Origin: Megachile rotundata
Lineage: Eukaryota; Arthropoda; Insecta; Hymenoptera; Megachilidae
Length of the DNA: 64,000 nt
Direction of reading: 5' to 3'
Assembly: GCF_050947335.1 (NCBI RefSeq)
Contig: NW_027473523.1
Location: 124,001 to 188,000 of the forward strand
Of the stretch, positions 13,101 through 27,308 are shown in pieces (the first letter of the stretch is position 1; the number at the start of each line of letters is the position of its first letter). The notes under the pieces are model-generated. The model ran no database searches. It saw only the letters and a program-made list of their open reading frames with translations, and was not told where the DNA came from. The position numbers and the translations under genes are program-made.

Positions 13101-15190
13101 ATAGAACGACAATTACTATACTTATTACTCTTATTATTATCAATCTAACTCATATTATTAGCCATATTGTGCTTATATGATCGATAGAACGACAATTACT
13201 ATACCCATTACTCTTATTACTATCAATCTAACTCATATTATTAGCCATATTATGCTTATATGATCGATAGATGGACAATTTCTATACTTATTACACTCAC
13301 TATTATCAATCTAACTCATATTAGTAACCATGTTATGCAGATATGATCGATAGAACGACAATTACTATACTTATTACTCTTATTATTATCAATCTAACTC
13401 ATATTATTAACCATATTATGCAGATATGATCGATAGAACGACAATTACTATACTTATTACTCTTATTATTATCAATCTAATTCATATTATTAGCCATATT
13501 ATGCATATCTGATCGATAGAACGACAATTTCTATACTTATTACACTCACTATTATCAATCTAACTCATATTATTAACCATGTTATGCAGATATGATCGAC
13601 AGAACGACAATTACTATACTTATTACTCTTATTATTATCAATCTAACTCATATTATTAACCATATTATGCATATATGATCGATAGAACGACAATTACTAT
13701 ACTTATTACTCTTATTATTATCAATCTAACTCATATCTTTAGCCATATTATGCTTATATGATCGATAGGACGACAATTACTATACTTATTACTCTTATTA
13801 TTATCAATCTAACTCATGTTATTAGCCATATTGTGCTTATATGATCGATAGAACGACAATTACTATACTCATTACTCTTATTATTATCAATCTAACTCAT
13901 ATTATTAGCCATATTATGCATATATGATCGATAGAACCACAATTTCTATACTTATTACACTCACTATTATCAATCTAACTCATATTATTAACCATGTTAT
14001 GCAGATATGATCGATAGAACGACAATTACTACACTTATTACTCTTATTATTATCAATCTAACTCATATTATTAACCATGTTATGCAGATATGATCGATAG
14101 TACGACAATTACTATACTTATTACTCTTATTATTATCAATCTAACTCATATTATTAGCCATATTATGCTTATATGATCGATAGAACGACAATTACTATAC
14201 TTATTACTCTTATTATTATCAATCTATCTCATATTATTAGTCATATTATGCTCATATGATCGATAGAACGACAATTACTATACTCATTACTCTTGTTATT
14301 ATCAATCTAACTCATATTATTAGCCATATTATGCTTATATGATCGATAGATTGACAATTACTATACATATTACACTCACTATTATCAATCTAACTCATAT
14401 TATTAACCATGTTATGCAGATATGATCGATAAAACGACAATTACTATACGTATTACTCTTATTATTATCAATCTAACTCATATTATTAACCATGTTATGC
14501 AGATATGATCGATAGTACGACAATTACTATACTTATTACTCTTATTATTATCAATCTAACTCATATTATTAGCCATATTATGCTTATATGATCGATAGAA
14601 CGACAATTACTATACTTATTACTCTTATTATTATCAATCTAACTCATATTATTAACCATATTATGCAGATATGATCGATAGAACGACAATTACTATACTT
14701 ATTACTCTTATTATTATCAATCTAACTCATATTATTAGCCATATTGTGCTTATATGATCGATAGAACGACAATTACTATACTCATTACTCTTATTATTAT
14801 CAATCTAACTCATATTATTAGCCATATTATGCTTATATGATCGATAGATGGACAACTACTATACATATTACACTCACTATTATCAATCTAACTCATATCA
14901 TTAACCATGTTATGCAGATATGATCGATAGTACGACAATTACTATACGTATTACTCTTATTATTATCAATCTAATTCATATTATTAGCCATATTATGCAT
15001 ATATGATCGATAGAACGACAATTTCTATACTTATTACACTCACTATTATCAATCTAACTCATATTATTAACCATGTTATGCAGATATGATCGATAGAACG
15101 ACAATTACTATACTTATTACTCTTATTATTATCAATCTAACTCATATTATTAACCATATTATGCAGATATGATCGATAGAACAACAAGTA
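10128..15190 (+). repeat. HOR-1 unit 3 (61 monomers, 5,063 bp, longest copy)
   Basis: The fullest copy of HOR-1, with D at 11,622-11,704, F near 12,120 and E near 12,450. It begins with the last two indels of the window: an extra T in GATTAGAAC near 10,363 and a missing T near 10,458. These cancel, so the unit length is still an exact multiple of 83. It matches unit 4 at an offset of 5,063 bp from its start to about 13,900. Confidence 0.78.
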
Positions 15191-18100
15191 CTATACTTAT
15201 TACTCTTACTATTGTCAATCTAATTCATATTATTAACCATATTATGCATATATGATCGATAGAACGACAATTTCTATACTTATTACACTCACTATTATCA
15301 ATCTAACTCATATTATTAACCATGTTATGCAGATATGATCGATATGACGACAATTACTATACTCATTACACTCACTATTATCAATCTAACTCATACTATT
15401 AGCCACATTATGCTTATATGATCGATAGAACGACAATTACTATACTTATTACTCTTATTATTATCAATCTAACTCATATTATTAGCCGTATTATGCAGAT
15501 ACGATCGATAGAACGACAATTTCTATACTTATTACTCTTATTATTATCAATCTAACTCATATCTTTAGCCATATTATGCTTATATGATCGATAGGACGAC
15601 AATTACTATACTTATTACTCTTATTATTATCAATCTAACTCATATTATTAGTCATATTATGCAGATATGATCGATAGAACGACAATTACTATACTTATTA
15701 CTCTTATTATTATCAATCTAACTCATATCTTTAGCCATATTATGCTTATATGATCGATAGGACGACGATTACTATACATATTACTCTTATTATTATCAAT
15801 CTAACTCATATTATTAGCCATATTATGCAGATATGATCGATAGAACGACAATTACTATACTTATTACTCTTATTATTATCAATCTAACTCATATTATTAA
15901 CCATATTATGCAGATATGATCGATAGAACGACAATTACTGTACTTATTACTCTTATTATTATCAATCTAACACATATGTTTAGCCATATTATGCTTATAT
16001 GATCGATAGGACGACAATTACTATACTTATTACTCTTATTATTATCAATCTAACTCATATTATTAGTCATATTATGCTCATATGCTCGATAGAACGACAA
16101 TTACTATACTCATTACTCTTATTACTATAAATCTAACTCATATTATTAGCCATATTATGCTTATATGATCGATAGATTGACAATTACTATACATATTTCA
16201 CTCACTATTATCAATCTAACTCATATTATTAACCATGTTATGCAGATATGATCGATAGTACGACAATTACTATACTTATTACTCTTATTATTATCAATCT
16301 AACTCATATTATTAGCCATATTATGCTTATATGATCGATAGAACGACAATTACTATACTTATTACTCTTATTATTATCAATCTATCTCATATTATTAGTC
16401 ATATTATGCTCATATGATCGATAGAACGACAATTACTATACTCATTACTCTTATTATTATCAATCTAACTCATATTATTAGCCATATTATGCTTATATGA
16501 TCGATAGATTGACAATTACTATACATATTACACTCACTATTATCAATCTAACTCATATTATTAACCATGTTACGCAGGTATGATCGATAGTACGACAATT
16601 ACTATACGTATTACTCTTATTATTATCAATCTAACTCATATTATTAGCCATATTATGCTTATACGATCGATAGAACGACAATTACTACACATATTACACT
16701 TACTATTCTCAGTCTAACTCATATTATTAACCATATTATGCAGATATGATCGATAGAGCGACAATTACTATACTTATTACTCTTACTATTATCAATCTAA
16801 CTCATATTATTAGTCATATTATGCAGATATGATCGATAGAACGACAATTACTATACTTAGTACTCTTATTATTATCAATCTAACACATATCTTTAGCCAT
16901 ATTATGCTTATATGATCGATAGGACGACAATTACTATACTTATTACTCTTATTATTATCAATCTAACTAATATTATTAGCCATATTATGCTTATATGATC
17001 CATAGAACGACAATTACTATACTCATTACTCTTATTATTATCAATCTAATTCATATTATTAGCCATATTATGCATATATGATCGATAGATTGACAATTAC
17101 TATACATATTACACTCACTATTATCAATCTAATTCATATTATTAACCATGTTATGCAGATATGATCGATGGAACGACAATTACTATGCTTATTACTGTTA
17201 TTATTATCAATCTAACTCATATCTTTAGCCACATTATGCTTATATGATCGATAGGACGACCATTACTATACTTATTACTCTTATTATTATCAATCTAACT
17301 CATATTATTAGTCATATTATGCTCATATGATCGATAGAACGACAATTACTATACTCATTACTCTTATTATTATCAATTTAACTCATATTATTAGCCATAT
17401 TATGCTTATATGATCGATATAACGACAATTACTATACTCATTACACTCACTATTATCAATCTAACTCATACTATTAGCCACATTATGCTTATATGATCGA
17501 TAGAACGACAATTACAATACTCATCATTCATATTATTATCAATCTAACTCATATTATTAACCATATTATGCAGATATGATCGATAGAACGACAATTACTA
17601 TACTTATTACTCTTATTATTATCAATCTAACTCATATTATTAGCCACATTGTGCTTATATGATCGATAGAACGACAATTACTATACCCATTACTCTTATT
17701 CTTATCAATCTAACTCATATTATTAGCCATATTATGCTTATATGATCGATAGATGGACAATTACTATACATATTACACTCACTATTATCAATCTAACTCA
17801 TATTATTAACCATGTTATGCAGATATGATCGATAGTACGACAATTACTATACGTATTACTCTTATTATTATCAATCTAACTCATATTATTAGCCATATTA
17901 TGCTTATATGATCGATAGAACGACAATTACTATACTTATTACTCTTATTATTATCAATCTAACTCATATTATTAGCCATATTATGCTTATATGATCGATA
18001 GACCGACAATTACTATACTTATTACTCTTGTTATTATCAATGTAACTCATATCTTTAGCCATATTATGCTTATATGATCGATAGGACGACCATTACTATA

Positions 18101-19340
18101 CTTATTACTCTTATTATTATCAATCTAACTCATATTATTAGTCATATTATGCAGATATAATCGATAGAACGACAATTACTATACTTATTACTCTTATTAT
18201 TATCAATCTAACTCATATTATTAGCCATATTGTGCTTATATGATCGATAGAACGACAATTACTATACCCATTACTCTTATTACTATCAATCTAACTCATA
18301 TTATTAGCCATATTATGCTTATATGATCGATAGATGGACAATTTCTATACTTATTACACTCACTATTATCAATCTAACTCATATTAGTAACCATGTTATG
18401 CAGATATGATCGATAGAACGACAATTACTATACTTATTACTCTTATTATTATCAATCTAACTCATATTATTAACCATATTATGCAGATATGATCGATAGA
18501 ACGACAATTACTATACTTATTACTCTTATTATTATCAATCTAATTCATATTATTAGCCATATTATGCATATCTGATCGATAGAACGACAATTTCTATACT
18601 TATTACACTCACTATTATCAATCTAACTCATATTATTAACCATGTTATGCAGATATGATCGACAGAACGACAATTACTATACTTATTACTCTTATTATTA
18701 TCAATCTAACTCATATTATTAACCATATTATGCATATATGATCGATAGAACGACAATTACTATACTTATTACTCTTATTATTATCAATCTAACTCATATC
18801 TTTAGCCATATTATGCTTATATGATCGATAGGACGACAATTACTATACTTATTACTCTTATTATTATCAATCTAACTCATGTTATTAGCCATATTGTGCT
18901 TATATGATCGATAGAACGACAATTACTATACTCATTACTCTTATTATTATCAATCTAACTCATATTATTAGCCATATTATGCTTATATGATCGATAGATG
19001 GACAACTACTATACATATTACACTCACTATTATCAATCTAACTCATATCATTAACCATGTTATGCAGATATGATCGATAGTACGACAATTACTATACGTA
19101 TTACTCTTATTATTATCAATCTAATTCATATTATTAGCCATATTATGCATATATGATCGATAGAACGACAATTTCTATACTTATTACACTCACTATTATC
19201 AAACTAACTCATATTATTAACCATGTTATGCAGATATGATCGATAGAACGACAATTACTATACTTATTACTCTTATTATTATCAATCTAACTCATATTAT
19301 TAACCATATTATGCAGATATGATCGATAGAACAACAAGTA
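15191..19340 (+). repeat. HOR-1 unit 4 (50 monomers, 4,150 bp)
   Basis: Follows unit 3 at offset 5,063 until about 18,970. There it jumps forward by 11 monomers (913 bp): the sequence from 18,971 on matches 14,821 on (offset 4,150) and the block equivalent to about 13,910-14,820 is missing. Both sides of the junction are ordinary class A-like sequence, so the exchange was in register. One private substitution is visible (CAAACTAAC at about 19,200 for CAATCTAAC). Confidence 0.75.
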
Positions 19341-22300
19341 CTATACTTATTACTCTTATTATTGTCAATCTAATTCATATTATTAGCCATATTATGCATA
19401 TATGATCGATAGAACGACAATTTCTATACTTATTACACTCACTATTATCAATCTAACTCATATTATTAACCATGTTATGCAGATATGATCGATATGACGA
19501 CAATTACTATACTCATTACACTCACTATTATCAATCTAACTCATACTATTAGCCACATTATGCTTATATGATCGATAGGACGACAATTACTATACTTATT
19601 ACTCTTATTATTATCAATATAACTAATATTATTAGCCATATTATGCTTATATGATCCATAGAACGACAATTACTATACTCATTACTCTTATTATTATCAA
19701 TTTAACTCATATTATTAGCCATATTATGCTTATATGATCGATATAACGACAATTACTATACTCATTACACTCACTATTATCAATCTAACTCATACTATTA
19801 GCCACATTATGCTTATATGATCGATAGAACGACAATTACAATACTCATCATTCATATTATTATCAATCTAACTCATATTATTAACCATATTATGCAGATA
19901 TGATCGATAGAACGACAATTACTATACTTATTACTCTTATTATTATCAATCTAACTCATATTATTAGCCACATTGTGCTTATATGATCGATAGAACGACA
20001 ATTACTATACCCATTACTCTTATTCTTATCAATCTAACTCATATTATTAGCCATATTATGCTTATATGATCGATAGATGGACAATTACTATACATATTAC
20101 ACTCACTATTATCAATCTAACTCATATTATTAACCATGTTATGCAGATATGATCGATAGTACGACAATTACTATACGTATTACTCTTATTATTATCAATC
20201 TAACTCATATTATTAGTCATATTATGCTTATATGATCGATAGAACGACAATTACTATACTTATTACTCTTATTATTATCAATCTAACTCATATTATTAGC
20301 CATATTGTGCTTATATGATCGATAGAACGACAATTACTATACCCATTACTCTTATTATTATCAATCTAACTCATATTATTAGCCATATTATGCTTATATG
20401 ATCGATAGATGGACAATTTCTATACTTATTACACTCACTATTATCAATCTAACTCATATTAGTAACCATGTTATGCAGATATGATCGATAGAACGACAAT
20501 TACTATACTTATTACTCTTATTATTATCAATCTAACTCATATTATTAACCATATTATGCAGATATGATCGATAGAACGACAATTACTATACTTATTACTC
20601 TTATTATTATCAATCTAATTCATATTATTAGCCATATTATGCATATCTGATCGATAGAACGACAATTACTATACTTATTGCACTCACTATTATCAATCTA
20701 ACTCATATTATTAACCATGTTATGCAGATATGATCGACAGAACGACAATTACTATACTTATTACTCTTATAATTATCCAAATAACTCATATTATTAACCA
20801 TATTATGCATATATGATCGATAGAACGACAATTACTATACTTATTACTCTTATTATTATCAATCTAACTCATATCTTTAGCCATATTATGCTTATATGAT
20901 CGATAGGACGACAATTACTATACTTATTACTCTTATTATTATCAATCTAACTCATATTATTAGCCATATTGTGCTTATATGATCGATAGAACGACAATTA
21001 CTATACTCATTACTCTTATTATTATCAATCTAACTCATATTATTAGCCATATTATGCTTATATGATCGCTAGATGGACAACTACTATACATATTACACTC
21101 ACTATTATCAATCTAACTCATATCATTAACCATGTTATGCAGATATGATCGATAGTACGACAATTACTATACGTATTACTCTCATTATTATCAATCTAAT
21201 TCATATTATTAGCCATATTATGCATATATGATCGATAGAACGACAATTTCTATACTTATTACACTCACTATTATCAATCTAACTCATATTATTAACCATG
21301 TTATGCAGATATGATCGATAGAACGACAATTACTATACTTATTACTCTTATTATTATCAATCTAACTCATATTATTAACCATATTATGCAGATATGATCG
21401 ATAGAACAACAAGTACTATACTTATTACTCTTATTATTGTCAATCTAATTCATATTATTAGCCATATTATGCATATATGATCGATAGAACGACAATTTCT
21501 ATACTTATTACACTCACTATTATCAATCTAACTCATATTATTAACCATGTTATGCAGATATGATCGATATGACGACAATTACTATACTCATTACACTCAC
21601 TATTATCAATCTAACTCATACTATTAGCCACATTATGCTTATATGATCGATAGAACGACAATTACTATACTTATTACTCTTATTATTATCAATCTAACTC
21701 ATATTATTAGCCATATTATGCAGATACGATCGATAGAATGACAATTTCTATACTTATTACTCTTATTATTATCAATCTAACTCATATCTTTAGCCATATT
21801 ATGCTTATATGATCGATAGGACGACAATTACTATACTTATTACTCTTATTATTATCAATCAAACTCATATTATTAGTCATATTATGCAGATATGATCGAT
21901 AGAACGACAATTACTATACTTATTACTCTTATTATTATCAATCTAACTCATATCTTTAGCCATATTATGCTTATATGATCGATAGGACGACAATTACTAT
22001 ACATATTACTCTTATTATTGTCAATCTAACTCATATTATTAGCCATATTATGCAGATATGATCGATAGAACGACAATTACTATACTTATTACTCTTATTA
22101 TTATCAATCTAACTCATATTATTAACCATATTATGCAGATATGATCGATAGAACGACAATTACTGTACTTATTACTCTTATTATTATCAATCTAACACAT
22201 ATCTTTAGCCATATTATGCTTATATGATCGATAGGACGACAATTACTATACTTATTACTCTTATTATTATCAATCTAACTCATATTATTAGTCATATTAT

Positions 22301-23075
22301 GCTCATATGCTCGATAGAACGACAATTACTATACTCATTACTCTTATTACTATCAATCTAACTCATATTATTAGCCATATTATGCTTATATGATCGATAG
22401 ATTGACAATTACTATACATATTTCACTCACTATTATCAATCTAACTCATATTATTAACCATGTTATGCAGATATGATCGATAGTACGACAATTACTATAC
22501 TTATTACTCTTATTATTATCAATCTATCTCATATTATTAGTCATATTATGCTCATATGATCGATAGAACGACAATTACTATACTTATTACTCTTATTATT
22601 ATCAATCTATCTCATATTATTAGTCATATTATGCTCATATGATCGATAGAACGACAATTACTATACTCATTACTCTTATTATTATCAATCTAACTCATAT
22701 TATTAGCCATATTATGCTTATATGATCGATAGATTGACAATTACTATACATATTACACTCACTATTATCAATCTAACTCATATTATTAACCATGTTACGC
22801 AGGTATGATCGATAGTACGACAATTACTATACGTATTACTCTTATTATTATCAATCTAACTCATATTATTAGCCATATTATGCCTATACGATCGATAGAA
22901 CGACAATTACTACACATATTACACTTACTATTCTCAGTCTAACTCATATTATTAACCATATTATGCAGATATGATCGATAGAGCGACAATTACTATACTT
23001 ATTACTCTTACTATTATCAATCTAACTCATATTATTAACCATATTATGCAGATATGATCGATAGAACAACAAGTA
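19341..23075 (+). repeat. Mosaic between HOR-1 and HOR-2 (25 + 20 monomers)
   Basis: Two shortened intervals between class G markers: 19,341-21,415 (25 monomers) and 21,416-23,075 (20 monomers). The first starts like HOR-1 but near 19,580 jumps into the AACTAATATT/GATCCATAG part of the unit. It then carries E (about 19,843) and no F or D. The second carries D (22,910-22,992) soon followed by the G that opens HOR-2. Read as recombined pieces of the same monomer set, not a clean repeat. Confidence 0.6.
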
Positions 23076-26000
23076 CTATACTTATTACTCTTATTATTGT
23101 CAATCTAATTCATATTATTAGCCATATTATGCATATATGATCGATAGAACGACAATTTCTATACTTATTACACTCACTATTATCAATCTAACTCATATTA
23201 TTAACCATGTTATGCAGATATGATCGATATGACGACAATTACTATACTCATTACACTCACTATTATCAATCTAACTCATACTATTAGCCACATTATGCTT
23301 ATATGATCGATAGAACGACAATTACTATACTTATTACTCTTATTATTATCAATCTAACTCATATTATTAGCCATATTATGCAGATACGATCGATAGAACG
23401 ACAATTTCTATACTTATTACTCTTATTATTATCAATCTAACTCATATCTTTAGCCATATTATGCTTATATGATCGATAGGACGACAATTACTATACTTAT
23501 TACTCTTATTATTATCAATCTAACTCATATTATTAGTCATATTATGCAGATATGATCGATAGAACGACAATTACTATACTTATTACTCTTATTATTATCA
23601 ATCTAACTCATATCTTTAGCCATATTATGCTTATATGATCGATAGGACGACAATTACTATACATATTACTCTTATTATTATCAATCTAACTCATATTATT
23701 AGCCATATTATGCAGATATGATCGATAGAACGACAATTACTGTACTTATTACTCTTATTATTATCAATCTAACACATATCTTTAGCCATATTATGCTTAT
23801 ATGATCGATAGGACGACAATTACTATACTTATTACTCTTATTATTATCAATCTAACTCATATTATTAGTCATATTATGCTCATATGCTCGATAGAACGAC
23901 AATTACTATACTCATTACTCTTATTACTATCAATCTAACTCATATTATTAGCCATATTATGCTTATATGATCGATAGATTGACAATTACTATACATATTT
24001 CACTCACTATTATCAATCTAACTCATATTATTAACCATGTTATGCAGATATGATCGATAGTACGACAATTACTATACTTATTACTCTTATTATTATCAAT
24101 CTAACTCATATTATTAGCCATATTATGCTTATATGATCGATAGAACGACAATTACTATACTTATTACTCTTATTATTATCAATCTATCTCATATTATTAG
24201 TCATATTATGCTCATATGATCGATAGAACGACAATTACTATACTCATTACTCTTATTATTATCAATCTAACTCATATTATTAGCCATATTATGCTTATAT
24301 GATCGATAGATTGACAATTACTATACATATTACACTCACTATTATCAATCTATCTCATATTATTAGTCATATTATGCTCATATGATCGATAGAACGACAA
24401 TTACTATACTCATTACTCTTGTTATTATCAATCTAACTCATATTATTAGCCATATTATGCTTATATGATCGATAGATTGACAATTACTATACATATTACA
24501 CTCACTATTATCAATCTAACTCATATTATTAACCATGTTATGCAGATATGATCGATAGAACGACAATTACTATACGTATTACTCTTATTATTATCAATCT
24601 AACTCATATTATTAACCATGTTATGCAGATATGATCGATAGTACGACAATTACTATACTTATTACTCTTATTATTATCAATCTAACTCATATTATTAGCC
24701 ATATTATGCTTATATGATCGATAGAACGACAATTACTATACTTATTACTCTTATTATTATCAATCTAACTCATATTATTAACCATATTATGCAGATATGA
24801 TCGATAGAACGACAATTACTATACTTATTACTCTTATTATTATCAATCTAACTCATATTATTAGCCATATTGTGCTTATATGATCGATAGAACGACAATT
24901 ACTATACTCATTACTCTTATTATTATCAATCTAACTCATATTATTAGCCATATTATGCTTATATGATCGATAGATGGACAACTACTATACATATTACACT
25001 CACTATTATCAATCTAACTCATATCATTAACCATGTTATGCAGATATGATCGATAGTACGACAATTACTATACGTATTACTCTTATTATTATCAATCTAA
25101 TTCATATTATTAGCCATATTATGCATATATGATCGATAGAACGACAATTTCTATACTTATTACACTCACTATTATCAATCTAACTCATATTATTAACCAT
25201 GTTATGCAGATATGATCGATAGAACGACAATTACTATACTTATTACTCTTATTATTATCAATCTAACTCATATTATTAACCATATTATGCAGATATGATC
25301 GATAGAACAACAAGTACTATACTTATTACTCTTATTATTGTCAATCTAATTCATATTATTAGCCATATTATGCATATATGATCGATAGAACGACAATTTC
25401 TATACTTATTACACTCACTATTATCAATCTAACTCATATTATTAACCATGGTATGCAGATATGATCGATATGACGACAATTACTATACTCATTACACGCA
25501 CTATTATCAATCTAACTCATACTATTAGCCACATTATGCTTATATGATCGATAGAACGACAATTACTATACTTATTACTCTTATTATTATCAATCTAACT
25601 CATATTATTAGCCATATTATGCAGATACGATCGATAGAACGACAATTTCTATACTTATTACTCTTATTATTATCAATCTAACTCATATCTTTAGCCATAT
25701 TATGCTTATATGATCGATAGGACGACAATTACTATACTTATTACTCTTATTATTATCAATCTAACTCATATTATTAGTCATATTATGCAGATATGATCGA
25801 TAGAACGACAATTACTATACTTATTACTCTTATTATTATCAATCTAACTCATATCTTTAGCCATATTATGCTTATATGATCGATAGGACGACAATTACTA
25901 TACATATTACTCTTATTATTATCAATCTAACTCATATTATTAGCCATATTATGCAGATATGATCGATAGAACGACAATTACTATACTTATTACTCTTATT

Positions 26001-27308
26001 ATTATCAATCTAACTCATATTATTAACCATATTATGCAGATATGATCGATAGAACGACAATTACTGTACTTATTACTCTTATTATTATCAATCTAACACA
26101 TATCTTTAGCCATATTATGCTTATATGATCGATAGGACGACAATTACTATACTTATTACTCTTATTATTATCAATCTATCTCATATTATTAGTCATATTA
26201 TGCTCATATGATCGATAGAACGACAATTACTATACTCATTACTCTTATTACTATCAATCTAACTCATATTATTAGCCATATTATGCTTATATGATCGATA
26301 GATTGACAATTACTATACATATTTCACTCACTATTATCAATCTAACTCATATTATTAACCATGTTATGCAGATATGATCGATAGTACGACAATTACTATA
26401 CTTATTACTCTTATTATTATCAATCTAACTCATATTATTAGCCATATTATGCTTATATGATCGATAGAACGACAATTACTATACTTATTACTCTTATTAT
26501 TATCAATCTATCTCATATTATTAGTCATATTATGCTCATATGATCGATAGAACGACAATTACTATACTCATTACTCTTATTATTATCAATCTAACTCATA
26601 TTATTAGCCATATTATGCTTATATGATCGATAGATTGACAATTACTATACATATTACACTCACTATTATCAATCTAACTCATATTATTAACCATGTTACG
26701 CAGGTATGATCGATAGTACGACAATTACTATACGTATTACTCTTATTATTATCAATCTAACTCATATTATTAGCCATATTATGCTTATATGATCGATAGA
26801 ACGACAATTACTATACTTATTACTCTTATTATTATCAATCTATCTCATATTATTAGTCATATTATGCTCATATGATCGATAGAACGACAATTACTATACT
26901 CATTACTCTTATTATTATCAATCTAACTCATATTATTAGCCATATTATGCTTATATGATCGATAGATTGACAATTACTATACATATTACACTCACTATTA
27001 TCAATCTAACTCATATTATTAACCATGTTACGCAGGTATGATCGATAGTACGACAATTACTATACGTATTACTCTTATTATTATCAATCTAACTCATATT
27101 ATTAGCCATATTATGCCTATACGATCGATAGAACGACAATTACTACACATATTACACTTACTATTCTCAGTCTAACTCATATTATTAACCATATTATGCA
27201 GATATGATCGATAGAGCGACAATTACTATACTTATTACTCTTACTATTATCAATCTAACTCATATTATTAACCATATTATGCAGATATGATCGATAGAAC
27301 AACAAGTA
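23076..27308 (+). repeat. HOR-2 unit 1 (51 monomers, 4,233 bp; 27 + 24)
   Basis: Class G markers at 23,065, 25,306 and 27,298 split the unit into 27- and 24-monomer halves (2,241 and 1,992 bp). The second half carries CATGGTATGCAG at 25,447 and CACGCAC near 25,497, both private to HOR-2. The two halves share most of their order and probably came from an older duplication. D closes the unit at 27,143-27,225. Confidence 0.75.
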
